Of a stretch of 64,000 nt of DNA, positions 35,440 to 47,524 are shown piece after piece. Each line of letters opens with the position of its first letter. Positions within the stretch are counted from its first letter, which is position 1. A program made the translations under genes and the position numbers. The notes beneath the pieces are model-generated. The model did not search any database, had not been told where the DNA came from, and was given only the letters and a program-made list of their open reading frames with translations. Source of the DNA: Daedaleopsis sinensis (Eukaryota; Basidiomycota; Agaricomycetes; Polyporales; Polyporaceae); the NCBI GenBank assembly GCA_033807695.1, contig CM066305.1:4332747-4396746 (forward strand). The letters are read 5' to 3'.

Positions 35440-36101
35440 AGCATGGCAGGGAAGTGCTGTGCAGAGTGTGCTGCGGCGCAACATTAGATATGTGGAGTGT
35501 AGGTCCAACCCCCGGCAATAGTTGGACAGCGCTACAAGTTGTTAGAATCAGCAGTATATAAAGTAATGTAGTATGAGTTACGACACGGGGTGCAGTGTTA
35601 AGGGGAGTGGTTGAGGTGTTACTGGTGCATGTAGCGAAGAAGTGTAAGAAATGTTGCGAAGCAGTAAGTGTTGTTGTATAGGCAGTGTTAAATGTTGTGG
35701 TGTTAAGGTGGTTAGGGTAACAGAGAGGGTGTGTTGTTACAGTGTTAAGGGGCTGTAACAAATGGTGCGAAGCAGTAGTAGTTACAGTGTTAAGGGAAGA
35801 GGGTGTGTGTGTTGTTACAGTGTTAAAGTGTTTTAGAGAATGGTGCGCAACAGTAGTAGGTTGTGTGTTGGTAGTGACAGCTAGAGTGTTACAGTTGTTA
35901 GTGGAAGTGTTATGGTGTTACGGTGCTAGAGAACAGCTAGAGGGAGTGTGTTAAGTTGTTAGGGGTGCAGCTGTTAGGTGGGTTGTTAAGGTGTGTTAGG
36001 AAGCAGCAGGTGTTAAGTGGGGTGTTGTTAGAGTGTTAAGGTGTTAAGGAGATGTTGTTAGAGTGTTAGGTTGTTAGGGAAGGGGTGCAGTGTGTTGTTA
36101 C
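35440..36101 (+). repeat. Degenerate G/T-rich telomere-like tract
   Basis: Dense GTGTTA, GTTAAGG and GTTAGGG-like words, with the G-rich strand on top, the same orientation as the terminal telomere. It runs directly into the TTAGGGTTATGAAG start of the subtelomeric repeat copy 2. Inference: decayed telomeric or telomere-adjacent sequence from a former chromosome end. Confidence 0.55.
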
Positions 36102-36248
36102 TTAGGGTTATGAAGAGATTATGCACCTTTGGGTCGGCTCGGGGTCGACTTTGGGTGGGAGACTGAGCCCTAGTGTAGGGTTTGCCCAACCACAGCCTAG
36201 GGTTTATCAACCCTAGAATAGGGTTTATTCACACCTCCGCAACACACC
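36102..36248 (+). repeat. Subtelomeric repeat, copy 2 (short)
   Basis: Near-identical to the first ~147 bp of 4551 and 47525, then diverges after CCTCCGCAACACACC. It shows the same TTAGGG start. Confidence 0.85.
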
Positions 36249-36284
36249 TAGTGTTATAATCCCAGGAATTAGCCCCTAGTTCCT

Positions 36285-37180
36285 AGCGTTAGTAATTCCT
36301 GAAAAGCACTTACCGTTACAAACGGCGATCACGGGCTCAATATATGCTCAAATGGTCTGAAACTTTTCGAGCATATACCCAGGTGTCTAAAACTACCGTT
36401 ACAGAGACCACATGACCGTGGGAACTACTAAGTCCCGGTTCTGCAGGTCCTGTAGTACAACGATTGCCAGGTACCCAACGAGTTTGATGGCAAGTCCTAA
36501 TCGAAATGGAGATTTGGTGAGGAGACTCCAAACCTTATTTTCCAGATGCCCAAGAACCACACGATCATGGAACTAAGGGACAATCCGGAGTAGCTTGTCT
36601 GTGTCACATTCTATGAGCCAATCTTTACCGCATAACTCTGCAGCAATGGCCATCGCCAGGTCTAGAATTGATATATCCCAATCAAATTGAGTTCTGGCCC
36701 GATCAGGGCGAGTGTGGGCTTGTCGGAATCCCCTGAATTTCCTCCACCCAGACCTAAGGGACAAACCGGAATTTTGTGGCTGGCCTTCCAGATACCAATA
36801 TAACGCCTTCTTTTTGTGCGGGAAAGGCTATGGATATTGCGGAGGGCTAATCGAACTGAGTTTTTTCTTCATCCACATGGGAGTATGCTTGTCAGGTCAG
36901 CATTACAGTCTACTTTCATGATCTGAGGGACAAACTGAAATATAATCAAAAATCAACATCCCGCACACCACAAACACTTTTACTATGCTAATTTAGACTT
37001 CATCTTGTCAGGACCCAATCGAATTGGGCACAGCTTGAATTACAATCAGAATAGGTGTATACTGTGACCATGCACCCACGAAATAGTATCCTGAGGGACG
37101 ATGTAATTTTCATCAAGTCAGTTGGTCAGAAAACTACATCTTACCACACCGCAGTCGTAAAATAGGGTGTTTTATTTAGC
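36285..37180 (+). repeat. ~890-bp dispersed repeat, copy 1
   Basis: Matches 40215-41110 along its length (TTAGTAATTCCT, TTTGATGGCAAGTCCTAATC, AAGGGACAA blocks, GTGCGGGAAAG, CATCCTGAGGGAC). No coding frame and no terminal repeat were recognised. Could be a solo LTR or a decayed non-autonomous element. Confidence 0.7.
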
Positions 37181-37439
37181 TGTGGAGTAGATATATATGT
37201 ACAACCCCCGAATATGCTGGAAACTAGATGAGACATGGCTCATTCAAAAGGTACTGAATTTGGGGTGTTTATCAGGCTGCAGGACCAGTGCATTTCAACT
37301 CACACAGGTGAAGGAATCTATTTCTCTAGTATTTATAGCCATTAATATGGGTTTTTTGACTAATTTAAGCCAGCTGGTGATTCCTGCACTGGGAAAATGC
37401 ACAATTTGGAGCGTGTGACATGCTGTAGCCAAAGCCTTC

Positions 37440-37640
37440 ACCCTCCTCGACGTTAGGGTGAGGGTTAGCAGTTAGGGTTGTGGTTAGGCGTTAGCGGTTA
37501 GGCGTTAGAGGGTTAGGCTGCTCGGCTCTCGGCTGTCTGGTCTCGGGCCTCGGGCCTCGTGCCTCGGGCCTCGTGTCTCGGGCCTCGGTGTCTCGGGCCT
37601 CGTGTCTCGGGCCTCGGTGTCTCGGATCTCGGCTCTCGGC
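37440..37640 (+). repeat. Short telomere-like tract and CTCGGGC minisatellite
   Basis: 37450-37512 is GTTAGGG/GGTTAGGCGTTA-rich, a degenerate interstitial telomere-like run. It is followed at 37525-37640 by tandem CCTCGGGCCTCGTGTCTCGGG units of ~20 bp. 37641-38090 shows no gene. Confidence 0.65.
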
Positions 37641-38094
37641 TGAGAACGTAGAGAACGCGCGATCGAGGCTTTAGTGTGCCTGCCTGAGCGCTCCCGGCTT
37701 GGGGGACCCCCCGAAGGGAGGGGAGGGAGCGGGAATGGCGGGTCCTCTTTCGTGCTACCGGCAAAAAACAATAATTAATCTGAATTGGGCAGACACAGGA
37801 GTCAGCCTTCCCCCCCTTCAGGGACAACTATCTATCGTCATTTAGCATTGTTAGTTACAGTATTATATACATATGCATGCATAGGAAATGTACGATGAAG
37901 CCCGACCCGATGTGGAAGGACGAAGGCGAAGACGCGCTCTAGTGACCGAGTAGTGGTGGTGGCAGAAGGAGGCACCCGCACTACGCACCCACTTGCTCCC
38001 GACACTCATGTCCTCTCATAGTTCCCTCGCTTGCAGAACTCTACATACATCACTCCATCACTCTGTCCGTTTATCACTCGTGCTCTCCATGGAC

Positions 38095-40214
38095 TCACGT
38101 AAGGTACGCGGACGATGGGACAAGAGCACGAAGCAGGAGAAAGGGCGACGACTCACCTTCTAGACCTTCCAGAACCCCCGCCCGCTCGGGATAAGACGGT
38201 CGACACAGTCGAACTGACACTCCCCCTCCTGCCCCTCCAGCCTCCCACTTTTCCTGCCCAAATCCCGCACCTCTATTGCTGCACCACCCCGTCTTCCCGC
38301 CCACCACCCGCACCTTCCGTCTGATGTCCGCAACACATAGCTCTGACGCCCATTGTCATGGATGTCCTTCCTCATCCTCACGATGAACACATTCCGAGCG
38401 GTTCTGATCTCAATGAACTGTCGACACCGTTGTCTGCTGACCCTGCGAATGCACACAACACTCAACAACACCTTGTTCCGCACGTTCAGACCCGCTGAAG
38501 ACAATCAGGAGGTCACACCTGACGACATAGGACACGGTCAAGCCTTAGATGAGTCGAACAATCTCAACCTGCCGTAACTCCCCTTCCTTCTTCCCCTCCC
38601 AATGCTGCTACGTTTTCCCCTTCCGAAATCTCTTTAACCGTCTCCCCTTCCTCCCCCGCTTACGTTCCTTTAACTGTTCCCTCCTGTGATACGTCTATCT
38701 TTCCCGACTCTGCCGAATCATCTTCCGTTTACTCTTCCGATTCAGACTTTGTTCTCCCCCTTCCTGCCATTCCTTCTCGTATTACCCTGTTGTCCCGTTT
38801 CTCCTCCTCGAACCACATTCCAGCCTGTTCCTTGTCACACACACACACCAGTCACACCATGCCCAATGGCACAGCCACCATTGAGCAGAAGGATCTGAAA
38901 CAGTGCCCGCTCATCCATGAAGGTAGCCTGGATTCCGACTTGCTCAGTACATGGTTCAACATGGCCGAATCGTACTTCATGCATAAGGTTGTCGACAACA
39001 CTAAGAAGGTTTCGCTCATTGCAACTGGCTTCCAAGATCCCCTCATCCGGATGTGGTACCGCACCAATCGTATCTCGCTTCAGTCGATGTCGTGGGATGA
39101 TTTCGTGGACAAGATGTACAACCAGTGGCTTTCCGATGGATGGGATTCAGACTTGCATGCGGACATCCTCCGCATGACTATGTCCGAGTCCCAATCCTTT
39201 GAGGACTTCGTCCGCTCTGTGGAGGCCAAGAACATTCAACTCTTCCTCTCCCCCTCCTTGTGCTTGACGACAACACGCTCTGCACTACGATCACCCGTCG
39301 CCTTACTCGTCGCCTCCGCTTACTTGCTCAGTCTGACTCCATGGCCACCATCAAAAAGTACCACTCGTGGAAACAGTTGATGACCAGGGCCGACCGTGAG
39401 TACGCCTCACAGGTCTCTGAGCTTCGGTCTCAGCTCAACGTCCACGACAACAAATCTTGTTCTGACTCTCGTCCCAACTGTCGTCCCAACTGTCCTCCTC
39501 TCTCCTCTTCCTCTCGCCCAAACACCTCATCTTCACGCTCCTCCCACTCCTCTTCCCGTGTGCCGCCCCTCACCGAGGCGGAACGATCCTTCATCATGGC
39601 AAACAAGGGCTGCCTCAAATGTCGACGCCTCAACGCCGGTCACCTCCACGACACCTGCCCCAATGGCTTCCCCGACACCGCAACATACAAGACCCTCACC
39701 CAGGCCGACACCGACGGGACACCATCTTCCAACTCAAAGACGCACACCTTGAGCCGCAAACCGGTGGCAGCCGTCGTGCAGACTAACTCCCGCCCTCTTC
39801 TCCAGATGACCGCGCTACGCCCGTCAGGGTCATCTGCTCTGTCAACTCTAACGCCTCGCTGGGGACCGACTCCGATGACGAGGCTTGGGTCTCTGGCGGA
39901 GAGTGGGTCCTCTCATCACCCAGTATTGTCTGGTCCGCCCACCTCGTCTTTCCTTCTGTCTCAGCTAACTCTGTTGAGATGCTAATTGATACTGGATCCC
40001 CAGTTGTTCTGATTGAGGAACAACTTGCGAACACTTACAACCTACGCCACCACCAGCTTCACAAACCATTTGAGTACACTGACGTGTTTGACGGGGAGGA
40101 GCGTGTGGGGCACCATTCGTGCTCACTCTGGGTGTTGGCGCCCAACAGTTCTTTCTCCTCACGCTCATGTCGCGCGATCATTGTGCCCAAACTATGTCAT
40201 CCCGTTGTACTTGG
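38095..40214 (+). pseudogene. Degenerate Ty3/gypsy-like Gag-protease relic
   Basis: Three reading frames hold successive parts of one polyprotein. A Gag-like region starts at 38860 (LIRMWYRTNRISL, SFEDFVRSVEAKNIQL) and shifts frame near 39250. A zinc-knuckle-like CLKCRRLNAGHLHDTCP follows at ~39600-39660. A retropepsin-like segment with the DTGS active-site motif stands at ~39988-39999 in a third frame. Stops and frame changes separate them, and the reading ends where the ~890-bp repeat begins near 40215. No reverse transcriptase, integrase or LTR pair is seen. An inactive fragment. Confidence 0.7.
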
Positions 40215-41110
40215 TACCCTAGGGTTAGTAATTCCTCAAAAGTACATTGCATTACGAACCGCGATGGTGGGCCCAGTATATGCTGGTTCGGGCTGAAACT
40301 TTTTGAGCATATACCCAAAGGTCCAAACCTTGCATTACGGAAACCACATGACCGTGGGAACTACTAATTCCTTGCCCTGCAGGGCCTGTAGTACAACAAT
40401 AGCCTGGTGGCCAACAAGTTTGATGGCAAGTCCTAATCGAAATGGAGAATAGGTGGCGTGGCTCCAAACCTTATTTTCTACACTCCCATGAACCACACGA
40501 TCCTGGAGCTAAGGGACAATCCAGGGTAGCATGTCTGTGTCACATTCTATGAGCCAATCTTTAACGCACAACTCCGCAGCAACCACCTCTGCTGGTGCCA
40601 GAATCGTTAAATCTCAATCAAATTGAGTTCTGTCCCGATCAAGGTGCATGTAGGCTTGTTGGAATCCCCTGATTTTTCCCTCCCCAGACCTAAGGGACAA
40701 ACCGTATTTTGGTCATTTCCCTCTTGAACATTAATATAATGCTTTCTTTTTGTGCGGGAAAGCTTATGGATCTTGCGGAGGGCTAATCGAACTGAGTTTT
40801 TCCACGATATGCATGAGAGTATGCTTGTCAGGTCTGTATACCGATCTAATTTCATGACCTAAGGGACGAATCGAGATACGTCCAGAACTCGACATCCCGC
40901 ATACCATAATGTACTTTCCCAGCACCAGTTTAGACCCCACTTTCTCAGGTCCCAATCGAAGTGGGCACAGCATGTATTTCAATATGAAGAGGTAGATACG
41001 ATGCCCATGCATCCACCAAGTAGCATCCTGAGGGACAATATTATTTTCACCCAGTCAGCAGTCCACAATACGATTTTCTACTGTACCACAGTCGGAAAAT
41101 CGCATATTTT
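40215..41110 (+). repeat. ~890-bp dispersed repeat, copy 2
   Basis: Copy of 36285-37180 that interrupts the Gag-protease relic, so it inserted or recombined after that element arrived. Confidence 0.7.
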
Positions 41111-41217
41111 AATTTATAGTGTACTCCAAGGGGTGACTTAGGGTTAAACACATACATTTTACAAGGTTTAGCTATTACACCCCCGGGAACGATGCGGTAT
41201 TGGTCAATGATCTCTCT

Positions 41218-42415
41218 TGTTATAAGTTAGAACAGCGTAACACACAGTAGAGCCCTTGCAAGATCAAGGGACCTAATGCGCCGTGGAGCCGGGAACGTAA
41301 ACAGTCCTCGTTCGCGACCACCATAACACTTCTTCGGCGCTGACCTACATTGTGTGCTCGTCGTGGACTCGGAGAAGTGTTGTGAAGGTCGCGAACGAGG
41401 ACCCGTCACGTTCGCGACCCCATCACACATTAGGCTCTTTGAGGCCCCAGAGGCTCTAACAGGACTTCGGCAGGAAGGCATTACGATCTGCAGTGCATGC
41501 AAGTCTGAGAGAGCCCTCTGGGGTCTCTGACCTATATTTTGTGCTCGTCGTGGACTCGGAGAAGCGTTGTGACGGTCGCGAACGAGGACCCGTCACGTTC
41601 GCGGCCCTCCGGCAAACCACACAATATTATTATACCTGCCTGCGCACAACTCGTTAGAGCCTCTGCAAATTCACACGTCCTAATGCGCTGCGGGGCCGCG
41701 AACGAGACGGGTGCTCGTTCGCGACCACCATAACAATTCTCCAAGTCCATTTCGAGTCCACAGTAGAGGTCAGAGACCCCAGAGGGCTCTCTCAGCCGAG
41801 CATGCACCGCAGATTCTAATGCCTTCCTGTGGGGATCTCGTTAGAGCCGTTGAGGGATCAAAGTGCCTAATGCGCCGCAGAACGGCGAACGTAAATAGTC
41901 CTCGTTCGCGACCACCATAACACTTCTCCCGCGCTGACCTACATTGTGTGCTCGTCGTGGACTCGGAGAAGTGTTGTGAAGGTCGCGAACGAGGACCCGT
42001 CACGTTCGCGACCCCATCACACATTAGGCTCTTTGAGGCCCCAGAGGCTCTAACAGGACTTCGGCAGGAAGGCATTACGATCTGCAGTGCATGCTAGTCT
42101 GAGAGAGCCCTCTGGGGTCTCTGACCTTTATTGTGTGCTCGTCGTGGACTCGGAGAAGCGTTGTGACGGTCGCGAACGAGGACCGGTCACGTTCGCGGCC
42201 CCGCGGCGCTTTAGGACATGTGAATTTACAGAGGCTCTCACGAGATGTGTGCAGGGAGGCATTATCGTGTGGTTTGCTAGAGGGCCGCGAACGTGACGGG
42301 TCCTCGTTCGCGACCGTTACAACACTTTTCGCAGTCCACGTCGAGAGAGAGAGTAAATCTTCATCTTTATACTGCGTGAGCAGGCGAACAGATGCGCCAA
42401 GACGCATCTAGTATA
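41218..42415. repeat. ~600-bp tandem duplication with TCGTTCGCGAC inverted repeats
   Basis: 41218-41816 and 41818-42415 are near-identical for most of their length (GTGCTCGTCGTGGACTCGGAGAAG recurs at ~41349, 41540, 41949 and 42136). Inside, TCGTTCGCGACCACCATAAC and its reverse complement alternate, for example 41307-41332 against 41373-41398, so the single strand can fold into many hairpins. Frames on both strands are by-products. No gene seen. Confidence 0.8.
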
Positions 42416-42760
42416 GTTGTGTAGTCAATCAGCAAGTACTAGGTATATCGTATCGTATGTACTGTCGCTGTTTCAGTGAGACAGGGGGTGCGGAGTGTTA
42501 TCATTCTCGTGTACAAGTCCAAGTGTCAGCGCCCGGTGGGATGTCTGTAAGCAAAGCAGTTCCCGTGGAGTACAGCTCATATGCAGCTCGGCGGTTGCGC
42601 CTGGGGGTAGTAGCTGCCGTAATGTTACGGTAGTAAGGAGGCGCCGCCCTTGCTATCTCCGCAACGCGGCTATGGTAATCCCAAACATCTTCATTGAATT
42701 GACACGGTTGTAATGCCAGCGCCACGCAGAGCGGTGATGACGGAGCTCCGCGCTCACAGT

Positions 42761-42768
42761 TATATATA
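42761..42768 (+). promoter_or_regulatory. TATA box of gene 42844
   Basis: TATATATA lies 83 bp before the ATG. Confidence 0.55.
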
Positions 42769-42843
42769 GTGATGGTACATGTGCTGGCACCGGTGCCACC
42801 GCGTCCTCTCGCCCTCCCATCCATCCATCCATCTTGCCGTGCC

Positions 42844-44976
42844 ATGTCATATCCCGGTGATGGCTCCAAGGCTCTTCCAAAACCTAGGGCATATGTCTCT
42901 CGTTTGACTGTGGACCCTCCCATCTCCGGGGCCACCCTGGGAGACCGTATTCGCATCGCTCAAGAGCGCCACTGGCCCTACGTGAAGAAATTCGTACAGG
43001 AAGCCAAGTCCGCGATGGACACTCAAACCAAAACCCCTTCAAGATCGGAGCGAGGGAGTTGCGCGCTTCAAAAGGTGATCCGCTCCGACCTCGTCAACAG
43101 CATGATCAGGGTCGTCGATGTGAGTGAAGTCTTAGCGGAGCCTATCTCGACAGGCCCTTGGAATTTTGAAACTCAGTACGTCACTCGCCTCTGACAGTCA
43201 CACTAGACAGACATACTAATCTACCTCCGAGGCTTCCCAAATATGCCACTGAAGCCGAACTCGAATGTCCATGTGTGACAGTGATCGCCACCTTGGAAGA
43301 CTGGTTGTATCCTCCTGATATTGTACCCCTTGCGACAGCCCGACCCAATCCACCTTCGCATAGCGGGCGGATCCACCGCTTCCACCTGTTCGTTCTAGGT
43401 GACAAAATTGTCGGCCAACAGAGACAGAAGGATGGCTCGCGTACGGATGTGTATCTGCACCTGGGTCTTTGGAACCGAGAGGAGTGCTACACATGGTTGA
43501 GGAGCAACGGCTACCCAAACGCGGGGACAGAGCAAGGGAACAAACACAAGCCCAGGTGTGTCACTGTCTGATCGGTCTACCGTCTTGGGGCAGCTCCAAT
43601 GAGTTTTCTAGAACTAACCCTCCCGAGTGGTTCCGCGGTCGTATCTTCAATTGCGAGTTGAAAAAGACCTCCGTGCTCAAAGCCACAGTCCCGCTCATCG
43701 CCAGGCTTGACGAGCACGGCCTCAACCTACAGGCTTCATCAGCGAACCCTGAGAACAAAGACCACTGTATGTATGTTCAGGTAAGTCATCCCAATGTCGG
43801 CACGGTAGTCTGCTGACGCGTGCCATCAGGTTGCGTACCAAATGCAGACCTCGCGAACGGAGTGGGCGACTCTCGAGTGTCCCGAGTTCATCGTCATCTG
43901 CCACATGAGAGAGAGCGAGGGGTACGAAACCCTCTACATTGACGGTCCCTATCGACGACACGAGTCGGTCCTCGAGCCCCGGAATTGCCCACAGCCGTTG
44001 GAAATTTTTACGCTGGAGGATTACTTTAAGTTCATGGTAAGGGCATGGCTGGTGAGTTCTCGGTACCATGGTGTGCGGCGTAATCACTTATCCCCTCTCA
44101 AGCATGCACTTGACCTGGAGACTCGGCGTGCACAGGAGCATCCTAAAGAGTCCTGGCCTGATGATCTCCCCGAAGAGGACACACCACAGGACGTAGGACA
44201 GCCCTCGGGCTTACGTCTACGCGGCGGGGCTGCCTCTTCCGTCGGCTTCCTGGCCAACACCCGTGAACGCGGGTTGAAGCTGGCGGACCTCACCGGAGTA
44301 AACGCGATACGGAAGTGGTGGGCAGGTGTGGCGTTCAAGTCCTGCACCAAGATCATCTACCACGCCCGCGACGGGGGCGAGATCATCTCTGATCGCACAG
44401 GGGAAGCTCTCCTGCCCCATGGAGGTCTCATGGAGTCTGTGGTTCGCCGCCTGCTCCCGCGTGAGATCCACTTGTCGTGGAAGGATTGCGAGATGCTTCC
44501 GGGCGGCCGCATGGCCCAGTGTCAACGCGTGCGTTTCTGGGGCCACACGTTCATCCTCAAGTACAACCACCAGGACGCGCCCGAGGATGGACTTAACGTC
44601 GTCGCCGAGTACGACACCCTCCGCCAAAAGCACAGTGACAACGCCGAGCAGTTCAACAAGCTGCCCATCCCCGCCTACTACGGCTTGTTCTGCGACCAGT
44701 TCAATGCCGTCGACTCCCACACCATCCTCATGTCGGACAACGGCGACCCTGTCGACCAGGACTCGGAGCTAGCCGACCAGTTCCGGGCTGATCATCACAT
44801 GTGAGTTGTCTGTGGCCTTCCGCTTCGCTGCAGTGGTCTAACGGTGTCCCAGCGTGGAGGTCTCCAATGGGATTGCGCGCCTCCGGAACGCCGGGTTTCC
44901 AGCGAGGGACCACGACAACTTCCACAATGTGCTCTACAATGGGAAGACAATCACGTTCTGCGACTTCTGCGATTGA
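42844..44976 (+). CDS. Fungal protein with degenerate kinase-like C-terminus
   Basis: Five exons (42844-43175, 43232-43555, 43594-43780, 43830-44800, 44853-44976) give 645 residues. A further in-frame 66-nt intron at about 44037-44102 (GTAAGG...CTCAAG) is possible. The first ~380 residues are not recognised. The last ~250 resemble fungal protein-kinase-like folds: a FILKYNH lysine strand, an acidic AEYDTLRQK helix, LPIPAYYGLF, a hinge-like ILMSDNG, then RDHDNFHNVL where HxDxxxxN of a catalytic loop would stand, and DFCD in place of DFG. The glycine loop is unclear and the chain ends right after DFCD, so the C-lobe is truncated. Likely a pseudokinase or broken kinase-like protein. Flanked on both sides by the TCGTTCGCGAC repeat family. 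Confidence 0.65.
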
Positions 44977-45229
44977 TCGCTGACATGCAGGGTTAGTATG
45001 CGGCTCTTCTCTGTCTGGCTGCCCAATTGTGCATGTGAATCGTTGTATTAGTACCCCCACCGCTCTCTCATTCATCCCAATCGATAGTTGCATCAGGATA
45101 CCACGTCGTTGGCAGCATCCAGCATTGAGAAGACTGCTAGAAAAACAAAATCAGTAATGCAATATCGCACGAGAAGATGATGAGGACTGACCATTGCCTT
45201 CGCTGTTGTCGCAAATGGGCACACTGTGT

Positions 45230-45770
45230 AATCATGCCTCCCTGCGCACATCTCCTTAGAGCCTCTGCAAGGTCACACGTCCTAATGCGCCGCGGGGCCG
45301 CGAACGAGACAGGTGCTCGTTCGCGACCACCATAACAATTCTCCAAGTCCGTTTCGAGTCCACAGTAGAGCTCAGAGACCCCAGAGGGCTCTCTCAGCCG
45401 AGCATGCACCACCGCAGATTCTAATGCCTTCCTGTGGGGATCTCGTTAGAGCCGTTGAGGGATCAAAGTGCCTAATGTGCCGCAGAGCCGCGAACGTACA
45501 CCATCCTCGTTCGCGACCGTCACAGCACTTCTACGAGTCCATTTCGAGTTCACAGTAGAGGTCAGAGACCCCAGAGGGCTCTCTCAGCCGAGCATGCACC
45601 GCAGATTCTAATGCCTTCCTGTGGGGATCTTGTTAGAGCCGTTGAGAGATCAAAGTGCCTAATGCGCCGCAGAGCCACGAACGTAAACAGGCCTCGTTCG
45701 CGACCATCATAACACTTCTCCCAGTCCCCGTCAAGTACACGATATATATATATGTCAGACACCCCAGTGA
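45230..45770. repeat. TCGTTCGCGAC repeat family, second cluster
   Basis: Same sequence family as 41218-42415, mostly in the opposite order, with three copies of AGGGCTCTCTCAGCCGAGC and TCGTTCGCGACCANCATAAC. Together with the first cluster it brackets the 42844 gene. Confidence 0.75.
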
Positions 45771-45859
45771 GCTCTCTCAGCCGAGCCCACCACTGCAGAT
45801 CCTAACGCATCCCTGGCGGTTAGAGCCGTTGAAAGTTCAAGGAGCCTAATGCGCATTGG

Positions 45860-46110
45860 GCCGCCACAGCACTACCCGCTGCAGGCGACTCAGTCAACTT
45901 ACCACTGGCAGACAAGGATGTGCTGCGCCGCAGCCCCTGGCTGAAAAGACATATAGCACTACCCGTTACAGGCGACTGACTTACCACCTGCCAACATGCG
46001 TGCTGCGCCCCGATCAATATCATACAAAGCCGCCGATAGCACTACCGGTTACAGGTGACTCAATCAAATACGTGCTGCGGCCCCTGTCAAGATCATACAA
46101 AGCACCCCCC
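45860..46110 (+). repeat. ~85-bp tandem repeat, three diverged units
   Basis: AGCACTACC(C/G)G(C/T)T(G/A)CAGG recurs at 45868, 45955 and 46038, each followed by GTGCTGCG. It lies just upstream of the next gene's TATA-like box (46172) and may be part of its promoter. Confidence 0.6.
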
Positions 46111-46238
46111 AGTTAACTTGTACAACGTCAAACTTAGTTCAAGTTCGTGCTGCGGCAGGCCGTCGCCATCCCATATAAGAGCCGGACTACGCGTCCGCAT
46201 TCGAAGCAGCCGATTTGAGACTGTGCCGCCCATTCATC

Positions 46239-46838
46239 ATGCCTGACACTGCCCAGCCCCCTTATCCGGATATTATTCGTTGGGTAAATGATGAGCTGAC
46301 ATGCTGACATTAAATATCTGACCCAACTGACAAACTACGGTTTCAGTCGACCACTGTGAGGAGCGTGTTCTATCCCGCCGGCGAACCCAACCCTTTCCCG
46401 GTGATGGTAACCATCTCGCACTTTCAACTCCCCAGAGGAGTCATACTCCACGTCCCCGCGCTCGTCCCGTCAGGAGTTCTGCAGTGGGGGACGCCAACAA
46501 GACGTGTTGACTTCATCATTCCTGGGCTCCGAGAGCGACAATTCAAAGTGGTGTATGTGCCTGGTTACCCTGAGCTGGACCCCGAGATCGACCCCTCCGC
46601 CTGCCGCCCTTTCCTGATCTTCGGACAACACGGAGGAGACTATGTCGATCTTGCCGATTCGGACGATGAAATTGTCCAACGCATCGCCGATGCGTAAGTC
46701 CCATTCCATTTTAATCTCCAAGTTCCACTGAATCCTTAGCATGCGCACTGTGATAGCATGAGATCATACGGTCTGGACGTACCTTCATCCCCGGTCCACC
46801 TGGGCCCTGCGCCAGCCTCGACAGGAAGCTCTACTTAG
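46239..46838 (+). CDS. Small unrecognised protein, 157 residues
   Basis: Three exons (46239-46283, 46347-46693, 46757-46838) join in phase across introns with GTAAAT/TTTCAG and GTAAGT/GATAG ends. A CATATAAGA element lies about 60 bp upstream. The protein starts MPDTAQPPYPDIIRW and has a compact beta-like middle (VMVTISHFQLPRGVILHVP, RVDFIIPGL, FKVVYVPGYP), an acidic DLADSDDE stretch and a Pro/Ser tail. No known motif. Its order resembles small basidiomycete orphan proteins; no function is proposed. Confidence 0.6.
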
Positions 46839-47124
46839 TGTGGTTGGTACGCGTACGTGTGTGTGGTAAAAGAGGTTAGATGGATCACTAGAGTATAGCT
46901 ACACAAATACGAACCACTCTGAAGGAAAGCTGCTCATCGGGAACAATTTCTCCACGTCCACAGTTCCAGCACACATTAGTGTGAGCATGTACTGCACAGC
47001 TCTAATGAGTCGCTGATCCTCACCGTCATTCACCAGTCCGAACCAGCATCCAGAGACAGTGAGAAGAGAGTTAAACAGGAGAGATTCTAATAGTCATTTC
47101 TGGTCGCGCACGGCCAGTGCCCAA

Positions 47125-47480
47125 TTGTGTTAGTGTCTCCGCGGTCCCGGTCTGGCGCCCACCCTGACCATCGTCACGCAATTGTGCTGCGATTGTGCCA
47201 CGATTTAATCAAAGTGTTCCTGTGTGATTCCGTCTAGCGCCCAACCGTGACACCATGGTCACGCAATGGTGCTGCGATTGTGCTACGATGGTACCACGCC
47301 TTCACAGTGTTCCTGTGTGATTCCGTCTAGCGCCCAACCGTGACACCATGGTCACGCAATGGTGCTGCGATTGTGCTACGATGGTACCACGCCTTCACAG
47401 TGTTCCTGTGTGATTCCGTCTAGCGCCCAACCGTGACACCATCGTCACGCAATGGTGCTGCGATTGTGCTACGATGGGAC
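47125..47480 (+). repeat. 93-bp tandem repeat, about 3.5 copies
   Basis: TCCTGTGTGATTCCGTCTAG recurs at 47218, 47311 and 47404 within almost identical 93-bp units (AACCGTGACACCAT, GGTGCTGCGATTGTGC). The preceding 46839-47124 shows no gene. Confidence 0.85.
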
Positions 47481-47524
47481 CTCACTGCAGAAAACATTGC
47501 CGGTGACTTGGTCACTATACTGTC

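Noticed and set aside
32640..35954. Short frames in the AT-rich region
   Set aside because: Cys/Tyr-rich chance frames in repeat DNA; none is conserved between the two 1.47-kb units.
37505..37827. Minus-strand frames with RPETRGPRHEARG repeats
   Set aside because: They reflect the CCTCGGGC minisatellite, not a gene.
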